Made by a program: the position numbers and the translations under genes. The notes under the pieces are model-generated. The model ran no database searches, had not been told where the DNA came from, and was given only the letters and a program-made list of their open reading frames with translations. A stretch of 64,000 nucleotides of DNA from Diprion similis (taxonomy: Eukaryota; Arthropoda; Insecta; Hymenoptera; Diprionidae), in NCBI RefSeq assembly GCF_021155765.1, contig NC_060105.1:1984001-2048000 (forward strand), read 5' to 3'. The first letter of the stretch is position 1. Each line of letters begins with the position of its first letter. Positions 11,764 to 24,600 of this stretch are shown here, in pieces.

Positions 11764-14018
11764 TTTCGTGAAGACGATCCAACCTTAGTATCTATCACAA
11801 CTTCTCCTTACGACGTTCGAAAAATTTGTAGTCTGCACAATGTGCGTACCGATGATTTATATGAGTACTCAACACTGGAATTCCTGGATCTGCACTAACA
11901 ATAAAAAAACAAAACAGATTACGTGTGCTACGTGATGAAGCGATTTCGAGGTAACAAATTAGACTGTCTATGTGTTTTGTGTAAACTTGTAACGTTTGGA
12001 TACTTTCGAAAACGTTGCGTAAGATATTTAACGGTATGTGTGTGCATAGGAACTGGATCCTGTTCTCAAGATGAATCGAAAGTAAGGAAAAGGAGAAAAA
12101 AAAAAAACGTTTTCAATAATCTTCAGCAATTTTAGTCTCCTGCGCCATCGACGGTGGATACGAGTGAAATATTATCCCTACGATGTCGTAGAATAATGAA
12201 TCTGAACCAATTTAAATAATACAAACTGTTGATATCTTGACTTGAGATATTCTAATTTGCTGAGATTCATTTCTACGGCGTAGTAGTCGCGTTGAGTATC
12301 ATCGATAATAGTTGAGGATTTTTCGAACGGTTCTTTTTCTTTTCCAAAGTTTTTATTCAGAACCGATCGACTTACCCTCGAACATGGTTTCTCGGTATAA
12401 AATTTTTGCATCTTTCATTGGGATCTGTACATTTTTGAAACTTATGAATTTCATTTGTCTCCAGTAGCCTGAATGACCGATCAGGTGGACAGACAAAAAG
12501 AAGCTTGCCATGATACTGTACTTCAGTAATTTTTCGTGATAAAGAAATTCGAATTTACGAGTGAAATAACGTCAGTCTGCAGCAGCGATGTTGACCAAAG
12601 TTGCGCAAATCATCAATTCGGATGATGAATGAAGGAGAATGACTCGGAAGCGTTTCGTATATTGCGTAATTTCACTCGACATAATTACATTTCAGGTGGA
12701 ACGACGTCCGGGATGAAAATTATTAGTACTTATAATGAGTTGAAAATGTTCCTTGATTCAAGTAACATAAGTAAAGTATCACAGTGTTTTTGCAAAGCTT
12801 ATCATCTAATTTATTTTGTTACTATCAATGACTTGTCAACTTTACTGCTTACAAGATTTTAAATACAATTTATTACTCTTATCAATTTTTGGAGCGATAT
12901 GAATTTTTTAATTGCATTATGATTGGATAAGGTAATTGTACCCTATACTATTCGAAAACTGAGGTCAACAGTCGATAATACGCGCTTGACGTAGTTTATA
13001 TTATCGGCCAGAAGATGTTGATTTGCCAAAATTTACTGTTTTGCGATTTATCTTACTTTAGCTTCGAAGAAGGGTGAAACTAGAAACTCACTTTCAAAAG
13101 GACATATAAACATGGGGGAGTCATATTCGATAACGGGACCGATTACTTAAATTGTAAAATAAAATTCTGTATTTTCAATGTCATATGACGTAGATATACA
13201 ATATTCCGTTAGAATATCAATGATACATTATTCATGAGATTGAATAATAGTATTTTTATCAAGTAAATTTCGGGACGAAACTCGGCCGAGTGTTTGTAAA
13301 CATATCCTACAAATTTTTTTTCTTTCGCGTAAATACAAGTCATCATTTGGTTACATTGGAATACCGCTTACTAAAATCTTTTGATAATAACAGCGGCTTA
13401 ACTTTTTTCGTACATAAATCGTACATGAGATTCGTACACTTCTTACATAATTAAAATGGTATATTTAATTACGAACGTTGGATCTGTAAATAAAAATGAT
13501 AAGATACTTACATCATACATTTTATAATAAATGACAGGACTACATATTTTCAAGTTAAATGCAAATCATTTTGAAATCTTTTTCTATATATGTAGTAATA
13601 ATAAGAGTTACAATAATGTTGTCATACGTTGACAGTAAAATATTTATACATACGGCTATTTTAAATAGTAAAATGATAATTTATCACTTAAAAGAAACAT
13701 CGATTGGTTCGAAATCATAAAAACTTTGACAGACTATAAATAACTTTCAAAGTTCAATTTTTCAGTCCACACTCCGGCATATATAAATTTTACGTTTTTA
13801 TTTAATTAACATATCTTGTTTCTGTACTTACACATGCGAAACCTGAGTGTATATACAATATTAGCACTGTTTTGTATTGTAATCAATTAATCAGTGATTT
13901 AGATTAATCGTGCGAAATTATAACAAACAGCATGTGGGATATGCTTTTATTATTATCTAAATAAGTTTTTGGAATAATTAGCTGATTTTAAAATAGCAAT
14001 ATGTTATTGATGTGAAAT
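11764..14018. other. Intergenic region between ALDH copy C and Relish
   Basis: Left part is the 5' flank of copy C; right part is the 3' flank and probable 3' UTR of Relish. AT-rich, with an A-run near 12,100. Short open frames (for example 11,923-12,135 plus) are low-complexity and unsupported. No RNA gene or mobile element recognised. Confidence 0.65.
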
Positions 14019-17000
14019 TTATTTTTTACTTGATGTATTCCGTCTCAAAATCATCTCATCAATTATATCAACAGCTTTAGTTTCATTTAATTCAACCAAT
14101 AATGTTCGTAATTTCTCGACTGAAACTTCAGCTTGTATCTGAAAAATTAATACAATTTTTGCATATAATTCGAATGCCAAAACCAAAGATAAATAAAGTC
14201 ATGAAATACTTACGTCCAAGTAGTTGAATAACATCCGCGATGGACTGACGGGGCCTGAAGATTTCAGCGAAGACTGCAAAAAATCATATCCCAAAGATGT
14301 GACGATTTTTTCCCATGCCTTTGACTCGTCGAGTATTGGAGCTAGAAGAGCCATGGATTTTTCGTCCAACAAACTACTGTCACTTTCCTCGGGTTCGTCC
14401 TCAACTTCTTCTTTTATTGTGATATTACTCGCAGAAAGCAATTGTAAGATCTGTAATAATTGCCGTGACAGTGAACCATTAGTGGGCTGTTAGAAGAGCC
14501 GTGTAATTTTTTACACGCACAAGAGCGTACAATTTTCCAGAGAACACAATTACCTCGGGTTTATTGGATGCGAGGTCAAACGAAGTTTGACCACTTTCTT
14601 GATCATCTTCATCATCCGATATTGCTTCATCTTTTACAGTTGTCATTCGCAACTCCTACAAATTGATCAACAGGACGAAATGAGAAGTTTTTTCATTTAT
14701 ACAATTAAAGTATATTTATCTACGAGGCCACGCGACATTCGAAGGGACAAGGTAATCTCATCGATTTTGACAGCCTAGTTGATGGCAAAAGATTTCTCAA
14801 AGAAAAAAAGTAAACTCACTTTTGACGAGTCGCGATTATGGTTAGGTATCGAGGGATTCGCTCCGTGATTCAGCAAAAGCTTACAAAGCTCCTCAGCTCG
14901 TTCGCCGGTGTTAACAACAGCACTGTGCAGTGCGGTATTGCCACTGAAATTCCGCCTATTTACGTCGATATTGGTCTGTAGAGAATTGACATACGAAGTG
15001 TTTAGAAGAAGCATAAAATAGATTTTCAACGACTATTTTTACCTCACAATATAAATTAACACCACCTACCTTTTTCAACAGGAATTCAACGATTTCTTTG
15101 TGGCCTCCTTCAACGGCGATGTGGAGTGCTGTACGTCCGTAAGACATATCAGTGCTGTTAACATCAACGCCAGCTTTGACAAGAGATTTAACAGCGTGTA
15201 GCGATCCGGCTTCAGCAGCTAGGTGAAAAGCGGTCCATCCAGCGTCATCTCGTGTTTCGATACTTATATTTCCTCCTTCTAATAGTGCGTCCACACAGTG
15301 GCCCGCCTCTGGTACTGTATGGGACATAAATAATCGATTAGTATACAACAATTACCACATTCGATGGGAAGAAATTATTGCATCAATTCACCCACTTTTG
15401 ACCGCCCTGTGAAGCGGTGAAAAACCGTGATCATCGCACGCGTTCGCATCTGCTCCAAGCAAGAGCAGAGCCTTTGTTACTGCGGGTTGGTTTTGTTCTA
15501 CGGCGTAATCTAGGCATGTCTAAAATATAGAACAATATTAGTGAATTGAAAATACAACATTTCCACGGATTTATTGTAATGAAACTTACACGACCAGAAC
15601 TTGTTTGAGTGTCGACAACTTGCTTGAAATCCGGATAGTTTGCAAGTAACATTACAATATATTTGACCAAATTCAGTTGTCCGTGTCTTAGCGCGGAGTG
15701 GAGAGGGGAATCTCCATAGACTGTGCGCTCTTTGAGCAAAGCTAGTATGCGATCCTTTCCATTTGGATCACTTCCCTTAAGTATACTCCGAATTTCTCTT
15801 ACAATATTTTCCGCAAACGAAATCTTTTCCTGAAACCATGTAAATATTATACAATTGTTTTTTCTCTATCGTTTTGAGCCGGCTAATTAAATGTGGCTTA
15901 CTTTTTTTCTCAAGGGTCCATCGAGTTTTAATTCTTCATTGTCATTTACCAAATTCGACAGCAAATCCCGGTATTCTGTGATAAACACAGTTTTATACAT
16001 TTTATATACAACTCATCATTTATTCACCATTTCTACTGATAGAAAAATCTTTGAAACATGTGAATATAGCAATAATGTGTCTCGGTGTTCAAGTATTCAC
16101 CTCCATCATCCAAAAGATTCATAGAGAACTCCCGGAACTCGTTTGACGGGCACTGATCACTCAACAATTTCTTGATTTCATTTGAATTATGTACGTTGAA
16201 AGCAGATGCGGCTTCAGCTGATTGCATGCAATTGGTTGAGGGTAGAGTCCGCAATTCGGTACTTTCGCAAGACATGCGCTGCCTCTTCCTACCTGTTAAT
16301 GAATCAGCACATGTCAATGCTTTTGACTGGGAATGAAAGTGAATATATTTGATATATATTGCTTGCAAATGCAACTTACCGATGCGGTTGTTTGGTTTAT
16401 AAGTGAACTGTAAAGGGTCACTGGATTCTCCGTCAGTCGGTCTGCATAACTTTACAAAAACTTCTTTCGGTTCAGTTATATCTTTGTCTTTATACGGTGG
16501 CGTTCTGAAACACAAGTGATATATTTACAAAATGAATATACCGCATTGTTCCAATTAAAAGCCAACCCTCAATTATCAGATAGTAGTTCAGGGTGTTTTT
16601 CTTAGTTACCTGTACATAAGACTGGTACACATATAAAAAAAAAGAACTATTTTGGCGAGTGCTGTCAATGATAACAAAAACCTTGGCTTATATTTAGAAC
16701 TTGACGGTAATATTCTATCAATATTTAATTTGTAGTAATTGAGTGTTCATACTGACCGAAACACTATCGCGTATTGATGATGTACATCTAATTCTGTGAA
16801 GTGGCCTAAAGCGCTCCAAATTTCTACATCATTTTCATCCATTTCGAAGAATTTGATTACGATATTTTCTGTAACATAGAAACGAGAATTTGAATATATA
16901 TGTATATAAATATATATATAAAAAACAATAATATTAATTCGATTAATCTTTCAATTCAGAATTTCATTCACTTCAATTTCTACACTATTTTGATTACAAC

Positions 17001-19213
17001 TACAGGATGAGTTATATAAGTGACGATATTTACTTTTTCCCACTTTTTCTACCAGCATGAAAACTTCCTCGTTACCGTCACACGATCCTGCAGTTTTGTC
17101 TATTCTGCATATCTTGAGCTCTCCCGTAAGGGCACTTTCTGTAACAAAAAAAAGTAGCAATAAAAAAAAATTCTGGTATCCAAATGATAAATGAATGGTT
17201 ACTTTTACTCACTGAGATTATTAATTGGGTTCGAATACACCGGTTCTGTGATAGGACAAAGTACACCATTAGCATTTGGGGCAAATGCTTGAAAGCATAA
17301 TGCGACACTGTTCAGGCTCATCCATTTTTGAGCAGATTCTGCTTCCATTTTAATCTTTAACAGAAATTTTGCGTTTAATGTTGAGTAAACTAATTCAAGG
17401 AAATAATTTTGCGTGCAGAATAACATAATAAAATGTGTCGGTAATGTATTATTATACAATTGTAAATGTACTACCGTTGCTTCCTTGCAGGTGCTCAGTG
17501 ATGTGACATTAACATTTTTGCGTTTTTCTTCTTCTAAAGCAATAATTCTTTTCTTTTTAACAAGCTCATCTTTTATGTGCTTTTTAGCAGTGTGGATGAT
17601 CCCCATTCCATGGAACCTAGATTCAAGAGTAAGTTTTATTAATACACACTCTAACAATAACGAAGATAAATACTATTGTTCTTAAGAATAAAAAAATCCA
17701 ACTGTTCACTTACGAGACTGTAAAACCTTGTTCAGGTGAAACCTTTTGCTCGTGCGGATCATCTTCGTCTGAATTGCCGACCCGGCGTACCAGACGATGA
17801 GCGTGCGGTCCCCTGCGGTCTGGATCTGCCGTTACAAGGGTACAGCGAATAACTGCGCTGCCTGGATAATTTTTTAGCTAGAACATCAGTGAAAGAGTTA
17901 TAATTAGTTTATGACAAAGATGAGGAGGGCAAAAACGATCAATTCCAATATTTCCTCAGGCACATGCAATGCAACTTTATTATTTTTTTATACCTCAACA
18001 GTAGGTGCTTGCTTCTTGCGACTGTTGGAGCTGTTAGCGCCAGCAAGGCTCCCATGAGTTCCCATCATCTCTGATTTGTAACGGAACCGAAACTTGTCAA
18101 TCGGCTGTTCGATAATTTTTATGTACCGGTCTTCCAACACTGCGAAGGTACAATTACAGCAATGTCATCACATTTCGATAAAATATTATGAAACCAATGA
18201 ATTAAATAGCCAAAAAGATATACATACTCGTGCCCGTCACATTATTCAGTGTGAAGTACGACATTGTGTGGTTTGGCGATTCTAATATGGACATCGGTGA
18301 CGGACTGCTGGTGGTCAATTGTGAATCCACTGAGCTGTTGCTCGGACTCAACAAGCTTAGATTATTCATCATAACTGCACAAAAACAGATCAAATAATTC
18401 TAAAATTTTTGCATCAAGATATCATTTGATTTCGTACAAATCATAGGCAATTTATTTGAAATTGTTGTTGATAAATCAGTCGATGTAAACTTGTATATAC
18501 AACATATGACAATATCAGCAGTAAACTAATCGCTAAGGTATATCGAAGTACACTTTGTCTTGTCTGATTTGTGGTAATTGTGATTTTATGATATTGAACT
18601 AATAGAATCATGGGTCTCAGTACCTGTATTATTGGGCCATCACTTATTACTGAAATAATGAAACGCAACCCTGCGTCTAAATCACATAACAAAATTGTAC
18701 AATTTGTACTCTAACAAAGTCCAAGATGGTAACCCAGGAATTATTAAGAATTTGTTAGCACGATCATATATGCCATTGTGTGGATGCATATGGTGAAGAT
18801 ATTTCTGTATTCAGGAAATGGTTTTCATATACATGTCAGATTAGAACAAATGCAGATTTTTATCAATCATGCAAATTAAACTGAAGTTAGAGCTTTGTTC
18901 TAAATTTCAGCAACGAATCCCAGCAGAAATATTCAAGTAACATGATATTAAACATTGGCTGAAAACATAAGAGGTTTTGAGTAACGAAACGAGTTTCAAG
19001 TTCGTATAACCCGAAGCGAAATTGATGGAAATGAATGAATAAAGAGAATGAAATTAGGGAATGGTTGCAAGATTGGACCCAGTAGCGTCGTGAAAATATG
19101 ATAAAAAATCTGAAAAATAATTTCAGCTAATTACCATCAGGAAACTGACAAATCTGTTCCTCCTGTTGATTATAGTTCTGGAAGACGTCCCAGCTTTCGT
19201 AAACTTCCGGCAT
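14019..19213 (-). CDS. Rel: Relish, NF-kB p100/p105-like (RHD + ankyrin repeats + death domain)
   Basis: Transcription factor of the Imd innate-immune pathway, held in the cytoplasm by its own ankyrin part until cleaved. Eighteen coding exons: 19135-19213, 18228-18374, 17994-18139, 17714-17877, 17475-17616, 17213-17354, 17034-17138, 16757-16868, 16380-16504, 16101-16292, 15902-15975, 15590-15829, 15396-15519, 15070-15314, 14820-14975, 14554-14655, 14214-14486, 14019-14138. The frame closes at 895 residues. The DNA-recognition loop KFRFRYKSEMMGTHGSL lies at about residues 90-106. The second RHD half has RIDKTAGSCDGNEEVF and HHQYAIVFRTPPY. The basic NLS RKRQR is at 389-393. Ankyrin repeats span about 477-731 (GDSPLHSALRHGQ, GWTAFHLAAEAG, GRTALHIAVEGGH, GNTALHSAVVNTG). 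A death-domain-like region is at about 806-888 (KAWEKIVTSLGYDFLQ). The start ATG follows an AT-rich leader and begins MPEVYESWDV. All domains of a full-length Relish are present. Confidence 0.95.
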
Positions 19214-19579
19214 GTTTATTTGGGATTGTTTGTCTTTGTGGTTAATTGTAATTGATACGCGAACGCGGCACCGATTGCACTACATATAATCGAAAGAAAC
19301 TGCGTCGTTTACACCGTTTATCCACGACACAAAAAAAACGTGAGCTATTCCCTAGGCGCATGAGCGCAAGGTAGAAACGAAACTAACGCGGTGATTATTT
19401 TTAACGAAAGAAAAGATGCCCGATTTGACTTCAACTTTACAGACTTGAATGTGGTACTCACCGTTTATCAACTAACTAATATTTTCCGCATACGTCAACG
19501 ACATAACCTTGATTCTGCACTCCGGGTTCTTCCCCGAGGATACGGACCAATCAGCTCGCTTCGATTCCCTCCATTTTGG

Positions 19580-19590
19580 TCACGTGGTAC
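19580..19590. promoter_or_regulatory. E-box repeat copy 1 (TCACGTGGTAC)
   Basis: Contains the palindromic CACGTG E-box recognised by bHLH factors (MITF/USF/Myc/CLOCK classes). The same 11-mer recurs at 19,784-19,794. Upstream of the Relish start codon; function inferred only from the motif. Confidence 0.4.
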
Positions 19591-19613
19591 GGGGAGCGAT
19601 TTCCAAGAAGGAC

Positions 19614-19627
19614 GGGGGAATTCCCCC
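19614..19627. promoter_or_regulatory. Perfect kB-like palindrome upstream of Relish
   Basis: GGGGGAATTCCCCC is a 14-bp perfect palindrome and fits the NF-kB consensus GGGRNNYYCC on both strands. It lies about 400 bp upstream of the Relish ATG, in a locally GC-rich stretch of AT-rich DNA. NF-kB genes in animals are commonly autoregulated, so a self-activation site is a reasonable inference. Confidence 0.6.
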
Positions 19628-19783
19628 ATCCTTCTTGATCTTGTGTCCACGCAGCCAGGCGCGCGCACATGATGCGTGTTCAAATTTATTCTTGGTTGTG
19701 TGCGCGTGCATTCGATGAGGCTTCCCGAGGTAAGGCATAAAGGCAACGGCACACTCCGGTCATATTTATGACTAATTAAATAG

Positions 19784-19794
19784 TCACGTGGTAC
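19784..19794. promoter_or_regulatory. E-box repeat copy 2 (TCACGTGGTAC)
   Basis: Second exact copy of the 11-bp motif, 204 bp from the first, in the same orientation, flanking the kB palindrome on its other side. Confidence 0.4.
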
Positions 19795-20431
19795 ATGCAT
19801 GGTTTGTAATGATTTTAGATGGAATAATAAACCGCGCTGAAGTTGCTTGACCTAATATAATCATATCTAAGCTCATGATCAACCGCGAAAAATTATAGAT
19901 AGAATAACATATTTTTTTTACAATCGTTACAAAATGAATTCATGAATTGAAATATTGGGAAATTAATTAGATATGTACGATTGACTTTGAAAAGAATTTA
20001 CTTTTAAAACCGAAAATCAGCCAACCCGCAACCCTTGACAAAAGTGACCATTAATTAGTGGTATGCATGTCAAACGTCATACAACGTTGGTTTGTGTACA
20101 ATACATTTTTTATAATTTCATTTTCCTCACATTTTCTTTGACTTTATTGCGTATCAGTAGAACTTAAGAAGAGATTTCATAACCAATGCACAAGATAATC
20201 TCGATGAATCATAAGGCGCTGAAAATAATGAGCTGTAAATGATATTCCACGAACTTGAGCATGTCTATTGTTATGAATTTTCTGCACAGTTTTACGAGGA
20301 ATTTATTGCCAGTATTTTCAACCACGCAGAAATGATTATTGGAAGTAAGAGTAATGAAAATGTTGGAGTGTCGAAAACCGTTGCGTTCGATTTTTGAAAG
20401 AAAATTTTTTGCAACCGACTTCTAGTAAGGG

Positions 20432-20726
20432 TGCCCCACTACTGTGATTCCTAGAATCGGTCGGTTCGGCTACCCCTAATGAGAGGATTACCCATTACCC
20501 TATTGGCCAAATTTGGGGTTCCAGTTTATCCCCTCCCGGAGACCCCGCCAATGACAAGACGTTGGGCTAACCCAGGTCTAAAACCACATGCATACCTGTT
20601 GGGTAGACGGTACCCGAGAGCCGAGGTTTTCAGTTTTTGTGTCAACGGTTACCGCGGCGGTTGTGTACCCCGACCGTGTGAAAATAAACTTATACGTCTC
20701 AATTTCGGGGCTTTATTTCTTTTACA
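20432..20726 (+). mobile_element. Possible solo LTR or retroelement fragment
   Basis: A roughly 295-bp block of higher GC than its AT-rich surroundings. It begins TGCCCCACTACTG and can be ended at TTTTACA (TG...CA). Inside are an initiator-like TCAGTTTTTGTG near 20,629 and an AATAAA signal near 20,683, in the order expected of an LTR (start site, then poly(A) signal). I see no convincing target-site duplication, primer-binding site or polymerase domain. It could equally be another repeat type or an unannotated 5' UTR exon. Confidence 0.3.
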
Positions 20727-21607
20727 ATAATAATTACACCTTTCTTATACGTATTTTGATATTATCAGGGAATATTAATTACATATTTTTAATAATTCAC
20801 TACATATCAACGAAATCATCCACATATGTATCTACACATAAATACCATAAAAAACTCTCACGGTCGATAAATGTCAAAGGTACGTTACCCTTGAAGTCAC
20901 GTGTTTACAAACAGATACAACTTGCTGTGTGAATTTGATTTCTATACTGTTTCAAAGGTGACACATTTTCGTGGAATAAACCTATATCATACATCTTGAT
21001 TCCTGAAATTAATTCTATGCATAATTCATCAAACAATTTCGCAAGGATTACTGAGTTCAATCAATCATGTAGATGTAATGAGATGCTTAAATTAATTGTC
21101 AGCGAGGTGAAAAATTACAAGGATTCATGAAGAACCGTCCCTATCAGTCCAAAATAAGTTTTACAATGATTGTTGTTACCGCTTCCTTATTAGAAGCATG
21201 TGTATCAATCAATTTGTGTACAACCTGTTGACGTTGTCGTTTCAATTAAACTCCTTCAATTAAAACAATTAAATAAAATTATTTATTTCCAACTACTAAA
21301 TTCCGGCCACATTATTGACTTGAAAAGTGGGACTCGATATTTTTTGCAACATTGTGCGTGGACGTCAGAACAGAGATTATTTATGAAAATAATTATGGAA
21401 GTATAATAAAAATAATTGCCGAATATTTATTCTATATTAGCAATGATAGCAAAAATTCACGTGATAATCAATTGATATGTGCACAGCTAAATTTTGAAAC
21501 GTCGCTGAAATTATTTCTTCCGCTTATCAGGTCAAAAAAGTTAACATTATCATTGAGTCGGAAGTAAATTAAATTTCCCGCCCACGTTTGACATTTTCAG
21601 CTTGGCG

Positions 21608-24600
21608 ATGATTCACAGGTCACGGGGTGCGAAAATGAAATCAGAAAAAAAAGTCAACGACTTGAATTGCGTGCAGAAAATAATCTTGAAAGAAGAGCCA
21701 TGTGCAGATTCTTGCAAGATGAGTGAAAATAGTTCCAGCGGTAACAACATAGAAAGGTCTGATGAAGATTCCAAACACTGCGTCAGAGAATCATGCGGAA
21801 TTTCTGGAAACTCAAGTGGAGATAAAAAAATTAGAAAAAGCACAAACAGAACGAATAATCAACAAGTGTTGATTCCAAAAAAAGAAGAAAACGGTGCTTT
21901 TCCTTGTAGTTGCCAATTATCCAGTGGTAAGTGCCTACCATGTCTAATTTGCAATTTTTAATATCGCGTCGTTCAATCTTTTCTTTATAAGAACCCTCTG
22001 CGCCGAAGCCGGATTCCAATACGCTCGGGGGATGGTATGATCGCGATGGTTCTGATATAGGGGAATCCCAATTCATGCAACAACAGAGTCGGATATTTGT
22101 TTTCTCTACGATGATGGCGAATAAAAGTGCCGAAGCTGTTCTGCGAGGCCAGTTTTCATCAATTGTAGCTTACCACTGTGCACAAACGGGGACAAAACAC
22201 TTTCTCGAGGTATGATTATGGAGTTTTTTTTTCCAAATGTTACATTATCCGCAGAGTATCGCAAAAGTGTTTCGTTCTTCATTTTTTTCCACCTCAGAAA
22301 CATCCAAGCAAGGGAAACAAGGCTGAACAACCTCCTGAATGGCTTACTAACTTCAATGCTCCTACGGACAGTCAAAAAAATCAACAAACCTGCTCCAACA
22401 GCTTGACCCGCCAAACTCCAGAATTGGCAGATCAAAATCTGAGTCGTTCACCGTTTCGGAACGAACAGTCTGCAACTAACTCTCGAAACTCGAACAGTGA
22501 AAAATCCTTAGGTAATACCATATATGGTAATACCGAATCATCGATCGACGATACCATCAATAATGTAGGTATGTACGTGTGGCTGAAGTTTGAATTTGTT
22601 GTCTATCTGAATATCCAGCTCTATCACCACATTACGTGCTTACAGGGTGTAAATTTAATTTGTAAATTTAAAACATTCGGCTTTTATTTGATCCAGTGAA
22701 TTCTCTGCCCAGTCCCCATTCGGTCGGCGACAATGTTTGCTCAAGTCCTAGCAGCTTGCAGCCTTCGTTGCACGGAGTCAAAGTACCCGACGAAAATTTG
22801 ACTCCGCAACAACGTCAGCATCGAGAAGAGCAGTTGGCCACGATACGAAAGATGCAAATTTTACTATTTTCCGATCGGAAGGAAGAGACCGATGGATCAG
22901 CCTTGGCCTCAGCGCAAAGCACTCAGCCGCAGCCATTCGGACATAGTGGCGAAAATTCGTCATCCGACAATTCCCTGGATGAGATTGCGTCCAGTGTCGA
23001 CTGGGACAAGATTCAAAGCCAGCTTTTCGAGCCGAAGGCTAAGGTAAAGTAATATTTGACATTTTCTTGGATCGAATGAAAACATGTTTGAGCCCAAACT
23101 AATAACGCCGTTCAGGTAGCGGCTGACAATTTTACTGCAGTGACATCGAATGATGGAAGTCTAACAGCCAGTTCAAGAGGTCAGGGCCCTCCGCCCCCTT
23201 ACCATCAATCAACGAGACCAGCGAGCGTGCCTATCACCTTGCAAAGTTCAAACCCATCGTCCCCTAACAACCCAACCAGCACTTTATCTCTCCCCTCACC
23301 TCGCGGCTACTCAGGTGTCAATTCACCAGCCGATTGCGGCAGGTATATTCCCTCCGTTAGCCAAAGGTCAGGATTCTTACCAGCAGAGAGTCCGATTACT
23401 CAGGAGCCCCCGAATTCTGACGCTGGCAATGCTCGCCCCACTATTGGCAAACCTTTCAACTACAGTAACCCTGGAACACCGGCGTCTTACCCGCACCTTA
23501 TGGCATTCAGTCCTGGTCCAACTTCGACGCAGGAAGACTCCATCGACTTTTCATCTGGCCATTCACCGAGCGGTAAGTTCACTGCAAGTTCATTCGCATA
23601 TCGAATATAAGTCATTCGAAATTCTGAATGTTTAATCGTCTCTTCCCTTCTCTCATATGTCCGTTTTGATTCACAGTGGATGACATACTCTGTCAGACTT
23701 TACAATCGGTCAGTCAGGAACAGCGGGAGAAAGTTGGGTCTGCTGCGGGTACCAAGGAAGCAAATCTGATGCCAGTGCCAGTCCCCCAACAAATACAATA
23801 CCTCAATACGTTCCAGGACCAGGAGCTGAACATACAAAAGCAGCCGAACACAAGCCTGAAAGATACCAACTCGTCTTCGTAAGTGCATCAAATTTTCATA
23901 AGAGTGATAATAGTTGGAAATGAGGTGATCATTGAACAATTTACTCCTCTTCCAGTAACACCGGCAAAACCCGAATGCTGTCAGATACCGATAGCAATCA
24001 ATGCTCCACAATCGGCATGTCGGAGGTGGCGAGTCCTCTGACGGAGACGAGTGATCGTGGATTCGCCGGTCCACTCCTGAGCCCTCGGACTCCTCGTACT
24101 CCCACAAGTAACCCGGGGTACAGGGGCTTCGAATCTTCGACCACCATGCAGGCTGGCAATGGGAAAATGCCGAGCAGTCAGAACAGCCCAGTAACACCTT
24201 ACGGCCAAAGTCTAATTGACGGCATGGGGCGGTCGAGGGCAGTACCGGAATCTCCGAAGCCGCAGAACTCTTCTCCTTCCTCGAACAAAAGGCAGTCAAA
24301 CGAGCCCAAAACCCCATCGCAGTCGAGTGCTCCGGACTTTTCCGGCAGCGGTAGAGACCACATGCACATCAGAGGGGAGCACGAAAACCTTCCACTTAAC
24401 CCGAACATCGTCAATGGCTGTCAGCTGAATACTCCGGGGTCCGTAAGTACGGGCCATTTCGACCCGATCACATCACTGGCTCAAATGAGCCAGCTACTAG
24501 CAAACGGTACACCAAACAGCAAACCGGGCGAGAGGTGCTCCAGAAAGCCGGTCCGCATGCCAACGCAGAAGCTCCCGCAGGGCTGCGCGAATCCCATGCA

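Larger units (their letters stand above)
19214..21600. other. Divergent intergenic region between Relish and legless
   Basis: About 2.4 kb separating the two head-to-head genes. It holds the Relish promoter side (kB palindrome and two E-box repeats at 19.58-19.79 kb), a possible LTR fragment (20.43-20.73 kb) and, on the right, probably a 5' UTR intron of legless. That intron would end at the acceptor TTTTCAG just before 21,601. I could not place its upstream exon. Confidence 0.7.

Noticed and set aside
11923..12135. 70-codon Cys-rich plus-strand frame
   Set aside because: Short, low-complexity basic end from an A-run, no signal or partner exon; likely chance.
19391..19800. Open frames on both strands upstream of Relish (up to about 101 codons)
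   Set aside because: They lie in the GC-rich promoter stretch, overlap each other on opposite strands and lack splice or domain support.
19214..21600. A shared bidirectional promoter for Relish and legless
   Set aside because: The genes are about 2.4 kb apart with a possible repeat between them; too far for a typical shared core promoter.
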